DNA of 64,000 nucleotides, taken from NCBI GenBank assembly GCA_905250025.1, contig CAJNOJ010000146.1, positions 62,001 through 126,000 of the forward strand, written 5' to 3'. The position numbers and the translations under genes are program-made. The DNA is from Adineta ricciae. Taxonomy: Eukaryota > Rotifera > Eurotatoria > Adinetida > Adinetidae. Below, piece by piece: positions 1-11,807 of this stretch (its first letter is position 1; each line of letters opens with the position of its first letter). Below the pieces are notes generated by a model. The model was given only the letters and a program-made list of their open reading frames with translations. It ran no database searches and was not told the origin of the DNA.

Positions 1-387
1 CGCACATGCTTGTCGTTGAATAGCCACTCGACTATTGTGAAGAATATCTTTAGGCGAAAGTGATTTTCTCATGGTCATGGTCATCATCGCTTCTTTGCGA
101 AGAACTTGGCGACCGAATGCAACGGCACCACTGGTAACTAACAACATTTGTCGACCTTCATTCTGAAGTTGAGAAACCTGTTCTACAGTCGATGCTAGAC
201 GACCAAGTGCAACGCCATCTTCGTTTTCACGTGTTATTAATGCGGTACCAAGTTTAACAATGATTCGACGAGCATCTTTCATATCATTTCGACTTGCTAT
301 GTGCACATACCTTGAACTAAGAATTCCTTGATTGTGTTGAAGAATCCGACGCCAGGAAAGAACACTCCTTCGATACAAAATCGACAT
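1..387 (-). CDS. ALDH18A1: Delta-1-pyrroline-5-carboxylate synthase, N-terminal part (runs off the window)
   Basis: This is the first 129 codons of P5CS, which makes pyrroline-5-carboxylate from glutamate for proline and ornithine synthesis, normally in mitochondria. The frame opens at the ATG whose first base is 387 on the minus strand and stays open to the window edge. After about 38 residues of arginine-rich, presequence-like leader comes the glutamate-5-kinase start: [15 protein letters not shown] (around residues 44-58), then [18 protein letters not shown] and the nucleotide-loop motif [13 protein letters not shown]. Spacing and wording match animal P5CS, not a stand-alone bacterial ProB. 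The remaining kinase and the whole reductase domain lie outside the window. It sits downstream of, and on the same strand as, the innexin gene. Confidence 0.9.
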   Translation of the reverse strand, partial: MSILYRRSVLSWRRILQHNQGILSSRYVHIASRNDMKDARRIIVKLGTALITRENEDGVALGRLASTVEQVSQLQNEGRQMLLVTSGAVAFGRQVLRKEAMMTMTMRKSLSPKDILHNSRVAIQRQACA

Positions 388-868
388 TATCTGAAGTGAA
401 TCGAAATCATGCGTACGTACACAGAATTTATTTCTTTTCACATCAAAGATTCACACTCGTCTTAAAACTATTTGTTCTCCGATACGAATCTGTAGATACT
501 GAGACTAATTGTACTTTCTTTCAAACCTGATATGTGACGAAATAATTCAAAGAGAAGAAAACAAAGTATAACCATAATCAGCCGTTCTTTATCTCACGAA
601 AAGATAAGAACGATGTAATAGAGACACTTTCGATTTAGAAAATGCACGAGTCTAGTTATCTTTTTTTATTGACTTCTTTGGGTGAGGGAAAGCACATATG
701 ATCTAGATTAAATATACAAAAAAAGAAGAAAACAGTTAGAAAAAAAACGAAAAGAATGAGACAATGTGTGACTGGTACCAGAGGAAGTTGTAGATATACG
801 AATGATAAGCTTCCTGAGAGCTCAATTGACTATTTCTCTATGTAAAATACGAGTATCACAGAAAAATA
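388..868. other. Intergenic: innexin 3' flank / P5CS upstream region
   Basis: No open frame of note. A minus-strand AATAAA (665-670) lies about 200 nt past the innexin stop and could be its polyadenylation signal. The rest is AT-rich and must contain the P5CS promoter or trans-splice acceptor. Confidence 0.5.
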
Positions 869-3104
869 TTAAACATCTGTATCTTTCGATGATTTACTGT
901 CGGATTTTTCTTTCTTTGTTTGATGTTGTTGATTCATATACGTAGCAAGAGGTGGTAGTGGTGGTGGAATGCGTGCTGGCCGATGTCGATGATTCGGATT
1001 CCCGTTTTGATAATTTGTATTCGTTCCCGGTGTACTCGTATTCGTTTCGTCATTGGTTATTTGCGTTGTTGGAATATTATTCTGATGACGTTGAGAATTG
1101 ACTGTCGAATAAAGCCGATTGAGATCCTTATAACGCGTCCAAAGTTTATTGATGATTTCCGTAACCACAAGATCGCTACTATTCATTGAAAGTAAACGCG
1201 CGAGAAATACACCATCGTCTTTTAAATAATGTAAGACAAATTCGCGTGTTTGTTGACGTTCTTCCTGTGGATTATAGGAGGATATGATACCGAGATGACG
1301 TTTGATGAACTGAACTTTTTCGCCTAGAAGACAAACAAGAAGGCAACTTGTTGTTTTTTTTGAACAAATTTCAAATCCAAATGGATGTTGACGACTAACA
1401 ATCTTGACATACGCCAGAGGCAATCTTCATGAAGAACTCTCGATAATCAAGTGCCATTTGGTTTTCTCATTTGTTCAAAAAGGAAAAAAAGCGTTTTTCC
1501 TCTCGATCAACTGTCTTTGATCGGACTTCGACGGGAAAATCAATAAAGTATGAAAACAAGCAGACTATTATCTTGAAAACGTTTCGGATCATTTAACTGA
1601 GTCGAAAAACTGTCCGGAAAATTAATCTAAACGTCAATACTTTTATGCAAAAAGGCCTTAAACTATATTGACAAATTTCTTCAACAGACGCTCAAATTTC
1701 ATTAATATCAAAGCTGGCGACAAGATTTTCTACTTACGTGGTATAGTACACTGATACAACCATAGTAGAAAATCATATAATGTGGCTGAAAGGAAGAAAA
1801 CAAAAGTACAAAGAATACTCGGAAGAACATCCTTTTACCAGCGCTGATTGATATAAGCCAAAACCATTGAATAATAAAAATGACTTCATTAAACAAATTG
1901 ATTCGCAAGACACATTGAACGGTATAGAAATGATTGATGCCAATTTCTCGGATTTTGAAATCACTACAAAAGCAAAGTTAGAAGAATATGAATTCTTTGT
2001 TCGTTCTTTCAGCCAAGAATAGTTTTACCAATAGGTTACTTTCGGAAAATGTTTATTTTCAGTCCAGCGTTGGTTTTTAAATAATTTTTCGATCACCTCA
2101 AATCCGAAGAGATAATATTCGTTACCGAGGAAAGCATTTAGTAAAAATAATTGTGCTAAAGCGTTGACAAGCCACATTAATTTGACGAGAAAATAAATAA
2201 TAACAAGATAGTTTCCATAATATCGATTGGAACAAAAGAAGAATACTCGACACAGGCGACGAAAACGTGAGAGTTGTTTATCAATATGCCGACGTGTTAA
2301 TTGGGCACGAGCAGAAAGATACCGTTCGATGTTGATGATTAAATAACTCATTATACGATCTCGCGATTCGTACTGTTCTACTTGTTCGTATTTCTAAATG
2401 AAAATCAATGCATTTGGAATCGGTTTTTTTTCTCAAGTAGAGAAAGATGAAACTAACAATCGCTGCGTCGACAAGATTTATTACATCAAGACCTGAGCGA
2501 ACATTGAGCGTACGCCAGACAATACGTGGGAAGTAGAAGAGAAATGCTTGGAAAAGTAAGATAAATGGTACCCATTGATAATAGAGCTAAATGAAAACGT
2601 TAGAATCAGTAAATATCAATTTCAGTTCAGATCATTGTTACAATATCTTTATTTCGTCGGCCATCTTCCTCATCAGGCAATTCTTGATCGATTGGAATAT
2701 CTAAGAAAGCCAAGAAATTCATCTCATGCAGAAGCTCAGACAGTAAGTCAAGTTAATCTTACAATAGGTATTAGCAATCCAACAATAACTATCAGTATAA
2801 GCTTCATAAGATGGTTTGAATTGTGCTGGTACCTATTCAGAACATGGAGAAGAAGATTAAAAAAGGAAATCTACATGTGCTTATACCCAACAATCGATTG
2901 GATCACCTAGAAAAGTAGTAATGAACAAACGTGTTTCCATAGACTAATCTTACCAGCGTATTGTTTAGTTGTGACTAGAATCGCAAAGACGACGCATATT
3001 GTTGTGGTGTATCGATGACTGAGACGATCGATATAAGAATCATCATCTCGAAATTGTCGAAGATGTGAAACAGAAAGACCGGCGAGTTGCCTGACTAATT
3101 CCAT
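869..3104 (-). CDS. Innexin (gap-junction / hemichannel protein), nine exons
   Basis: Innexins are four-pass plasma-membrane proteins that form invertebrate gap junctions. Exons, in order of transcription: 2954-3104, 2887-2906, 2763-2832, 2642-2700, 2458-2586, 2029-2393, 1839-1963, 1738-1785, 869-1323; total 1422 nt, 473 residues, all phases agreeing. Family marks are: N-terminal helix, TM1 ending before GDPIDCW, loop-1 cysteine and NTYY motif, the innexin signature LYYQWVPFILLFQAFLFY at TM2, YYGNYLVIIYFLVKL and NAFLGNEYYLFGFEV at TM3/loop 2, VTYCDF and YTVQCVL with the loop-2 cysteines, then TM4. The cytoplasmic tail has DGVFLARLLSMNSSDLVV, typical of innexins, then a Gln/Asn/Pro-rich end. 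Exon 2 is only 20 nt and exon 8 only 48 nt. Which innexin paralogue it is cannot be told. Confidence 0.93.
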
Positions 3105-6100
3105 TGATATCGTTCGTTTGTCGATTGCCGTCGATGATCATTGGGCATAGTCTTTCTCTGAAGCAATCGAAATCTACTTCGATCTAGAAAGAAGGCAAGA
3201 AACGGGATAGATTTACTTTTTAATCATCAAATTTTTCTACTATAATTTCATTAATCAGTCGTTTTCTTTTTACCTCTAATTGATGTTTATTTAATTAATA
3301 CAATAAGATAATATTTAGATAAGAAAATTCTTTACTATTAATAGATGTACAATTTGAACTTAAATAATAGTATTATATCCGCCACTTCATACATGTCTCA
3401 TTCATTCTCGCTTCTCTTTTTTTTTATAGAAATGAGATTCTGCGCTTCTCTACGCGGCATTTCTGTTCCTGTTACAACCATCATCATCATCATCATCATC
3501 ATCATCAGCATTATTGCTTGAGTAGAAGACTACCCGCCGTCATCAAAGGGAGAGAGAGAGAGGGACACACACATAGAGCAAATCGAGTAAAGGAACATCC
3601 ATCCATCCATCTATCTATCTATATACATACGTTACTTCTTCTATCCAGTGATTACATAAAACTTAGGACAAATATGAAGAAAATCTTTCAAGCACAGTGA
3701 GGAATGAAATACACGCGCATTTATTTTGATAAGAAGAGGAAAAACATACGCACGCATGCGCATCTCGATTAATTCAATTGAAATCATTACTGAAATGCTG
3801 ATAATCAGTCGATAATTTCGGTATTAATCAAAGACACTCCGAAAAAACAACATTTATGAAAAAGATGAAGATCTGGATAACTACGAGTGCAAGACAATAA
3901 TAACATCGGAAAAAACTGTCTAGAATTAATTTCATTATTCCAGGCGACAAGATACATCTATGCATACTTACAGTCGCTGATGATCAAAAAAAAAAGGATG
4001 ATTATGTTTATTTATCATTAGACAGCAGGGAATACAAGTATCGATTCCAATCAATGTGTATGTATATAAAGAGAGAGGAGGAAAAGAACTTAGTCAAGCA
4101 ACTTGTTTAGTTCATGCCGCTTGCAACCATAAACTCACGAAATAGGCAATAGAGTAACTGCTCTTTCTGAGCACTCTGCTGACTCGTTCTCTTTCAATTA
4201 CCATCGAGAGACTCTCACGCAATCGTAGCTGTCGGTCTGCATATGCTGAAGGCCAACTTGAAAGTTCAACCGCTAAAATACGTTGTCATTAAAGATCTTT
4301 ACGCACTCACATATGCAATGTTGACAATGTAAAGACGACCATATTTTCACAATCGACCATTTGTCTCTTATTATTTCTTTTCCGTTAATGATTGTCGAAC
4401 TGTCAATCAACATTGTCGGTATATGCGCTTTAACAGAGAGGACGAGAGAGAGGCCACCTACCTGTATTAACCTTTTGTCGAGGCGTCCTTTGCTGTATCA
4501 ATCCGAAAAGACTTTTATCGTTGATATAGACGGAAAGAGAGAGAGAGAAAAAAAAAGAAAGAAAGAAAATTCATCAATGATTAAGAAAACCGTATAGTAG
4601 ATAGGATGTAATGGAAAATGTTCTTTTCCTTTTCTACACTGCCACGATTCATTGACAAGACGCAAGAGAACGAACGAATGGAGAGCTATGATTTTCTCAA
4701 TACAAGCATCTCTCTTTCTTCTCTATTAGGCCAGTTAGATATACATAAAACATTAACATGGTACGCATGTATAACAGAGGAAAGAACAACATATCACCAA
4801 CTATCTATCCAAAATGCCACAATACTGCAAGCAAAAGAATGTCTAATATTAATCCTTTTGCTTCTCTTCTCCTCCTTCTACTTGTTCCATTCTTTATCTC
4901 TCATCTTTCTCTTCGAGCGGTCACTCATTCACACGAGTTAGCTTACAGGAAGTTCTTTATTGCCGGAGGCCACTTATATATGCTGGTTATATGTGAACAG
5001 AGACGATAGTAATGTTCTTCATATTGAAGAAAGAAGAAAAGAAATGAACCGCATTTTCCGATCTCCAAGCATGTCTGTCTCCTCTTTCTCCTCGTTTCGT
5101 CCTCGATTGTCCTTATGTCATGTACATACACAATACAATAAATGTCCTGTTACACACGCGCGCACACACGCATAGACCATTATAGATACATACGTCTATG
5201 TAATATAGTATTTAAATCGTATTGGTGAAAAGAAGAAAGATAGAGGAAGAGAAGTCGACTTCATTTTGTTCTTATTCTTTCAATAACCGACTTGTTTCGA
5301 GTACTAAGTTTTGATTTTCAAGTATCGAGGTGACGAGAAGTATCATATGGTGCCGAATATAAGTGAATAGAACGATGGTGAAGTAATAATCATGATGATA
5401 ATAATAATGATTTGCGCAGCTCTCACTTGTGTAACAATAAAGACGTGATTTTATGTTTAATTCGATGTCGATACACGCTGTTTCCTTTCCCTATCGAATA
5501 TTGACTCGAAAATCGAGTGTCTCGTTTTGTAATTGATCGTTCTATTTATATCGATGTATACGGAATTTACATGACGATTTGTCATATCTCTTCATAAGCA
5601 ATATCGATAGATAAAAGAAAAATCCGAAGAACAATGGAAAAACCACATGTCATCTATCTTACATAAGCAACATGTCCTGCTTATAGACAACAGCATGCTG
5701 TGTTTATGTATTCTTGTTATTAATTCTTCTGCTTCGCTCTTATCTCAGAGCTCCGTTTCAGAACATTGATGATGATAGATGGTACGTCTTAAGCAGTGAT
5801 CTGATTTACTATCAAGTATAACCAAGTGCTTTTGATCATTTGCCCTACCTTGAAAACGAAGGTTTCTCTTTTCTGTTGATCACTAGGATTGAATTGGTCT
5901 GCGTTTTTCAATATCATATCGCGAGATATGCAATCTTTCCTCGTCTATATATATAAAAAAATGTCATGTTTGAAGATTATCCGTGTCAACAGATTGTCCT
6001 GGAAATAACTATTACAGAAAAAAAAGAACGATATTACAAGCTCTGCTGAGAATAACTGAATGTCAAATATCTCATTAAACTTTGATTTTCTAATGGATTG

Positions 6101-6117
6101 ACTTCTCTGTCATCTGA
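3105..6117. other. Gene-poor 3.0 kb region with simple repeats
   Basis: No convincing gene on either strand. Short open frames (for example 4361-4597 and 4618-4941) have low-complexity composition and no family resemblance. Contents: an (ATC)n run, GA-rich tracts near 3551-3566 and 4535-4566, ATCT-type repeats near 3600, and CA/CG-alternating sequence near 5150-5170. It separates the innexin start from the 3' end of the TMEM272-like gene and probably holds innexin 5' regulatory sequence. Confidence 0.5.
3479..3508. repeat. (ATC)n microsatellite
   Basis: About nine uninterrupted ATC/CAT units in the innexin upstream region. Confidence 0.9.
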
Positions 6118-6711
6118 TTAAAACCGAAATGAAACATTTTTAAGGTAGCACAAGACACATGGAAGAACATATTGTAAAATCACTTGAAAGATCGCGAATT
6201 GATACACGTTTGCTTGACAATAAGTCGATTGATCGAGTCCAACATATTGGACATCAAGAAAAACGCGAAAGATCCAAATACTCCCGATGATTAACCACAC
6301 AAAGCGAAAGATTTGTAAGATTATTATCATAATAGCTGTACAATGAACACAACAAAAGCCGAGCATATGTTCATCTTTTTTAAGATTGTGAATTATAAGA
6401 GCAACCGTACTGAAACAAATACAAATGAGACTGACACTGCCAAAAACGATTAGATAAAGCGGAATGCGAGGCTCGATAGGACATGCTGATTGATTCGCTG
6501 CACCAATTCCCAAAGTAATTAATGTAAGGATAAGATCGATAGAAATACAGATTAACAAGCAAGGAAATGATGTAACATTAATACCAGCTACTTTTCGTAA
6601 TAATTCACTATAATCGGTGGTTTCTAATTGGACAGGTGGCGGATGAGCTTGAACAGTCGGACATGAATTTAAATCAACGGCAATAGAGCGAAGATCAATA
6701 GCATTAGCCAT
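6118..6711 (-). CDS. TMEM272-like four-pass membrane protein
   Basis: Single-exon protein of 197 residues, starting at the ATG of MANAIDLRS (6711); the open frame continues 31 codons upstream but that part looks non-coding. Four hydrophobic segments are visible at about residues 45-65, 76-98, 115-138 and 163-185. The motif CPIEPRIPLYLIVFGSV at the start of TM2 and the FVWLIIGSIWIF stretch in TM3 are those of the TMEM272-like family, known from vertebrates and common in invertebrates, whose function is not established. The N-terminal 40 residues are polar and proline-containing, presumably cytosolic. It is head-to-tail with the ART-TPR pseudogene, on the same strand. Confidence 0.75.
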   Translation of the reverse strand: MANAIDLRSIAVDLNSCPTVQAHPPPVQLETTDYSELLRKVAGINVTSFPCLLICISIDLILTLITLGIGAANQSACPIEPRIPLYLIVFGSVSLICICFSTVALIIHNLKKDEHMLGFCCVHCTAIMIIILQIFRFVWLIIGSIWIFRVFLDVQYVGLDQSTYCQANVYQFAIFQVILQYVLPCVLCYLKNVSFRF

Positions 6712-7203
6712 ACGAATAAAACTCGGTTTTTCTGTGCAATGAAAACGCAAAACAAACCGTATTTTTTTATATAGAGACAAACAACGTAGACACAAAATAA
6801 ACAAGAAAGAAAAATCTCATTGATGAAAATTTAATTGAATTCACACAATGAGATATGTATGTACAAGGTGACACTGGAAGGCTTCTTTCTTATAATTCAT
6901 AAGTCAAGAAAATATAAATAACAATATCAATGCAACAACCAATCAGCCATTTCATAATGCACCTACGTAAAAATGAATTAAGAATATGCACCCGTTCTTG
7001 TTTGGTTTGAACTAGATTGATAGAAATGAGTATGCTATTTAGATTTAGAATTCTTTTCTGTTGATAATGTTAGTAATTAAGCAAGCAGAACTTCATTGTT
7101 TGGTTTTTCGATCAAAACACAAACGGATGATGCTAAACTGTTTACAGAAATCGAAGAATCTTTGTTTATTTATGAAATGCTATAAAATATCACCAATATA
7201 ATA
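6712..7203. other. Intergenic, AT-rich
   Basis: Upstream of the TMEM272-like gene and downstream of the ART-TPR pseudogene. No gene or repeat seen. Confidence 0.5.
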
Positions 7204-8878
7204 TCACTTCAATTTCGATGCCATTTCTTTAACGTGTTTGTTGATTTGTATTACATTGGAATGTTGAGCTGGTAACGAGTGGTAATAAATTTCGGCAGCC
7301 TTTTCATAATTAACTAGTGCTTCCAATCACTCACCGTTCCGTTCATGTATTCTGCCAATGTTTTTGTGGCTCATAGCTATATCTGGACGTTGAGGCGGGA
7401 GAGATTTCAGCCGAATTTTAAATGCTCGATTATGATGCTCCATAGCAAGGTCATGTTCTCCGACAATGGTAAATACCAATCCCATGTTATTGTACGACAT
7501 ACCTATACTTGGATGGTCGTATGGAAAATGCTTCTTGTATATAAGCAGTGACTTCTCAAAATAACTGAGAGCTTCCCAGCTTTTTTTTAATAATCATAGA
7601 CTACCGGAATATTGTTGTAGAAATAAGCCATATGCGGATGATCCTCTGCATTTGCATTCCGAAACAGTTCAATCGCTTTTTTTTTTATAATGCTTCAGTG
7701 CTATTTTGTCATAATTCTTTTTCCAGTAAATCTCACCGATACAATTATGTAAATTACCTATTTTTATATAGAGCTCTAATACTTTGTTGAACCATTCCAG
7801 ACTATCGTCATAATCTCCCTTATCTTTTGGGATTAGGCCAAATGACCAGTAAACACGTTGAAGTGATGGATCATTCGATGAAAGTTCGCTCAGTAAACGC
7901 TTGAGCATCCTCTCTGCTAAATCGAACCTTCTCATATTATACAACACTTCGATTAATGATAGCAGATGAATACCACTATCACCTATGTCAAACTCCTTCT
8001 TCATATGATCAAACAGTGCTTTCAGATCATGTTCGTTATCTTCGCCTGGTTGCATTCGAATCACCCACATGTCTTCATAGCATCAATAACAAACAATACA
8101 CGGTGCAAATCACTGGCAATGGTGAACAGATTTAGGAATGCCAATGCTTCAGATAAATTGAGAGTAGTTGAGAAAAATCAGTTGATCGATATAAGTTCAC
8201 CAATGGACCGTCGTAGGATTTCCAATTCATCAGTTGACATCACTTGACCTCGATGAACACGAACAGCTGATTGACATTGATGCTGCTTCAGTTGCTGATA
8301 AATGTCATTGATCACAAAACGAAGTAAAAACAAAACATCGATGTTTTGCATTCGCAGTACCTTGTTACTTGAGTGTTCTCGCTCAAATTCATCTACAGTA
8401 GCGAGATATTTATTGTTGTTATGAAAGTGTTGTTTGTAAAGTGTAATGAGCCGGTTTTTATCTTTGTTCGTTGATTCTATTTGAAGAAGAACATCGATGA
8501 GAAGATGTGAGTGAGCAAAATGGCCATTGAGTCCAATTGTGGGCTGGTCTGCAATGCAAGTGGCATTGAAGATAGTGATCGAAAGTGGCTCTTCAGTTTT
8601 CGTTCGACCTTTCTGGTCTGCATTGATTTGATCGATCAGATTTTTAGTTCGTGTGACCACACTTTTCATCTAGAAAACATCGAGTACGAATGATTTTGTC
8701 GTGTCGTTCAACCATATTGACCACTGACAATGAGGACAAGTCGATCTTGTGAAGAAAATGAGGTGACATAGTCATGACATTGTTGTTGATCGTGAAATAT
8801 TTTGAGATGATTGATCATTTGTAGAAGTTGTTGTTGTGTTTGCTTATTCTCTTCTGTTGAATCGACTTGAGCATCGAG
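7204..8878 (-). pseudogene. Decayed ADP-ribosyltransferase-TPR protein
   Basis: Remnant of a mono-ADP-ribosyltransferase (ART, R-S-E class) with C-terminal tetratricopeptide repeats, a family I know as strongly expanded in bdelloid rotifers. From the 5' side: an N-terminal segment (8710-8878) ending in TGA at 8708-8710; a middle segment (8178-8669) ending in the ART motif VHRGQVMSTDELEILRRSIG followed by TGA at 8178-8180, where the family has the 'SINS' strand-2 serine; then FFSTTLNLSEALAFL and a jump near 8070 that removes the stretch holding the catalytic glutamate and shifts frame; then WVIRMQPGEDNEHDLKALF and TPR-type helices (7669-8070); and finally frameshifted TPR remnants to the TGA at 7204-7206. 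Several stops, frameshifts and internal deletions make an active enzyme very unlikely. Confidence 0.8.
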
Positions 8879-10530
8879 CTACGCAAGAGAAATATTTCTA
8901 AATTATCGCTAGTTGAATTGAAAACCTCAGTTTTCACGTCTACCATCGATGTTTTTATTAGTTTTCTGAGCTTCGTAGTGTACTTTTATTTTTCTTGATA
9001 TATCTATCTGGAATAGTTGCAAACATAGTCTTAACACTGATAATACGCTTCATGGGTATAATAGGTCCTTAGGAACACTAGCTCGGAGGTGGAATATTCA
9101 TGCCAGTTTTCAATAACGATTTCATTTTGAACAGCAAAGAAAATATAGTTCTATGAAGGTAATAGATCTTTTCTTACACCTTTCAACGTATTTTATAACG
9201 CTACATGTCCCTTTATTTAGATTTGAAGAAATTACTTTTGTTCTCAAATTATATTCATTGCGTCATCCAATCAGTCATGCTATATTTCACACCCAATATG
9301 ACTAGGTAGACATAACTGACTATTGTTTGCACGCTTTCTTTCGATCCTTTACTCGACACGAGATAAAGAAACAAATACATGTTTCTCTATAAAAGATTCA
9401 CGAGGACAGAAGTCAGTCGAATTGCGTTAACATTGAGTCCTGTTGTTACTGACAGTCGTGAACATGTTGTTCTAAATCTCAACTTTACCTTTCACTTGAT
9501 TCAATACTTAGAGCCGTCTTGATCGACAAATAGCATCAGTTCTTTCCACTTCACATGATTTTGCCATCCCTAACGAACACAGTCAACCTCTCGACGACAT
9601 TAACATAACGAATTCTCACCCCACTTATTGATTTATACATGCCAAATTGCGTTTCTTTGCAGTTACACCCTATGTGCTCGCTCTACTGTCTCTGGACAAA
9701 GCGAAGCCTGCGTCACAGTTATTTACCGACAGTCCTCTGAATTTCAAGACCCACACAAGCAATAACGCAGATTGTAAGATTCTTTTCTTCATTTGTATTG
9801 GTCATTCTGTACGATCGCGTTTACTTAGGTTGACCATACATGTTCTTCAAGAAGTTCATCTCAATCAAAATGTCTATTATATATATACATGCGAAAAAAG
9901 CGTATAGGCAACGAATATACGCACACACAGGAATGTCTCGAAACTCTTGAACATCGATACAATCTTTTAAAATATTTTTCAATGAAATATCCCATACACC
10001 AAATATCTTGTCGACAATTGATATTAGTACCATATCTGTATACTCGCTTTTGCAATTGTGTGCGTTTTATTTATATTCAAAAAAAGAAACAAGTAATGCA
10101 GCAGCAGAATTTGCATAAAGTGCAAGAGCAGTTGAGTAACCTAGAGGTTCACATACGACATTTGTTTCAGAAAGTGAAGACAGTTCTTCGTCTGACACTC
10201 ATCATATAATCAACTATAAATAGTATTGGATTGTAGTCACGCCATATACGATATTACCCCCAATTTGAAATAAAGGACTGATTAGCATCAATTCTCATAA
10301 TGACCTCAATTATTTCAAACAAAACAATAAGTATTTTTACTCGATATAAGTTTTCAAAATCTGAATTGAGTGAAAACAGCTCCAGTTAATATACAAAACT
10401 GAATAGTAGATAATAGTTTCCTCGTTTCGCACTGGCAAACATATAATTTTGATAAGCACGTAGTATACGAAAATCATTTAAAGTAAAATATTTCTCATAA
10501 ATTGTATCATCATCTGATGGTTTATCCTGA
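8879..10530. other. 1.65 kb without a recognisable gene
   Basis: The upstream exon of the ART-TPR pseudogene may lie just above 8879, where a TAG acceptor is seen. A TATA-like TATAAAAG at 9388-9395 followed by TCAGT at 9413-9417 resembles a core promoter facing right, but no gene follows it. Open frames near 9647-9907 and 9889-10209 have no family resemblance. Sequence near 9500-9750 is slightly less AT-rich than its surroundings. Confidence 0.4.
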
Positions 10531-10995
10531 TCATTGTCTTGGTAGAACGCGACGATTTAAATTTTCTTCAATTGCATTTTGATTATTTAAATACCAATCC
10601 ATATTGCATGAAAAATCAATATGAAATAATTTAACCGCTTTTTGGATAGAAATTATATCAACCTTTATGCATCGACTCGAAGTAATTCGTTCATATTCTT
10701 TAACATACAAATCATCTAGTTCTTCTCGACTTTCGAAATGTTTCGTGTTTATCATTTCAATACTGAACTCCCAATCGCCATAACTACTCGCTCTTAGTTT
10801 AAGCGTTGAAACTTTGTGTTTTGACCAATTCTTGTGTTCTAATGCTTCGACTTCGTCGGGATAAGGTCCGTTCTTGTTCATATAAACACCCGTAACATCC
10901 ATTTCTAATATACGCGGTATATAATCTAATAGATAAATTTCACGCTCAAATTTTTCTTTGATTGACGTCGTATTGTTCGAATCGGCTGTTGTCAT
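10531..10995 (-). CDS. Hypothetical protein, at least 154 residues
   Basis: The minus-strand open frame has good amino-acid composition but no family I recognise. I start at the ATG of MTTADSNN (10995). A T-rich acceptor (TTCTTTTCAG, just above 11031) precedes it in the same frame, so an upstream coding exon or a trans-spliced leader is possible. The protein is soluble, mixed acidic/basic, with EREIYLLDYIPRILEMDVTG near the start and an aromatic-rich middle; no signal peptide or membrane segment. It lies divergently from the LRCH gene with about 0.8 kb between. Confidence 0.5.
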   Translation of the reverse strand: MTTADSNNTTSIKEKFEREIYLLDYIPRILEMDVTGVYMNKNGPYPDEVEALEHKNWSKHKVSTLKLRASSYGDWEFSIEMINTKHFESREELDDLYVKEYERITSSRCIKVDIISIQKAVKLFHIDFSCNMDWYLNNQNAIEENLNRRVLPRQ

Positions 10996-11807
10996 CTTCG
11001 AAACTTGTTCTGTTTCAGCAGTAGTAATTTTCTGAAAAGAACCGTAAACCAAGAAAATTTAACAGAAATATCACGTGATTCGTTTAACCGAGTAAGGTTC
11101 TAAAGAAAACAAAATACAAAAAGAATAAAGCATTAGTTCTTTCTAAGCCAATTGTCGTCCAGACCGAAACAGTAAACCATTAATAGATGAGGCAGCACAA
11201 ATTGTGTCCTATTGATACACTAACATAAAATCGTTCCGAAGAGTTTACTCGTCCGTGCTTTTCTTGTGCTTATCGATCAATCTGATTATTTCACTTTCAT
11301 TTTGTTCTTTTGCTCTGAAGTTCAAACCAATAAATGGAGATCGAGATAGAGAATGTCATGAGCATATCTAAAAAATACGTATATTTCGTGTACTTGAGCC
11401 TGATGTTATGCGAAAAAAATGGGAGGGGGTACTCTCACACCGTCTATTCTTGAAAGGCCTCTATTTCCAGATATTGAAATTCTTTGAAAAGAAGTTCGCA
11501 GTGATTTGAACTCTGCTAATGGAACGTGCAGAAAATAACCCATTGAACAAGGATGAGAAACATATCAGCTCAACATTTTGCGTTCAGTTTGTCTTTTTCT
11601 TATCTCCGAGATAATCTTGCAAGCATGCGACATCTTTCAAATTGTTCCCATTGGTTTACAGTAGTCATACAAGCATGTATAGTAAATAAATAAATAAAAC
11701 TAACCTAAGCAGCAGTGTGCATCTTTTCCCTATATGATTTTCAATCTAAACTTGTCATCTAACCATTGTTTTAGTTTTTCATTTCAATTCAAATCGAATG
11801 TGAATGC
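10996..11807. other. Divergent intergenic region
   Basis: Lies between the minus-strand orphan gene and the plus-strand LRCH gene. An ATTGTTTTAG acceptor ends about 34 nt before the LRCH start codon. No other gene seen; upstream exons of either gene could be here. Confidence 0.4.

Noticed and set aside
3479-3508. Regularly spaced repeats that might suggest a repeat array
   Set aside because: Simple trinucleotide microsatellite without unique spacers.
4361-4941. Overlapping plus-strand open frames
   Set aside because: Composition follows purine-rich and CT-rich low-complexity tracts, with no splice-supported exons and no family resemblance.
9388-9417. TATAAAAG followed by TCAGT at core-promoter spacing
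   Set aside because: No gene or transcript-like frame follows on the plus strand; kept only as a remark in the intergenic entry.
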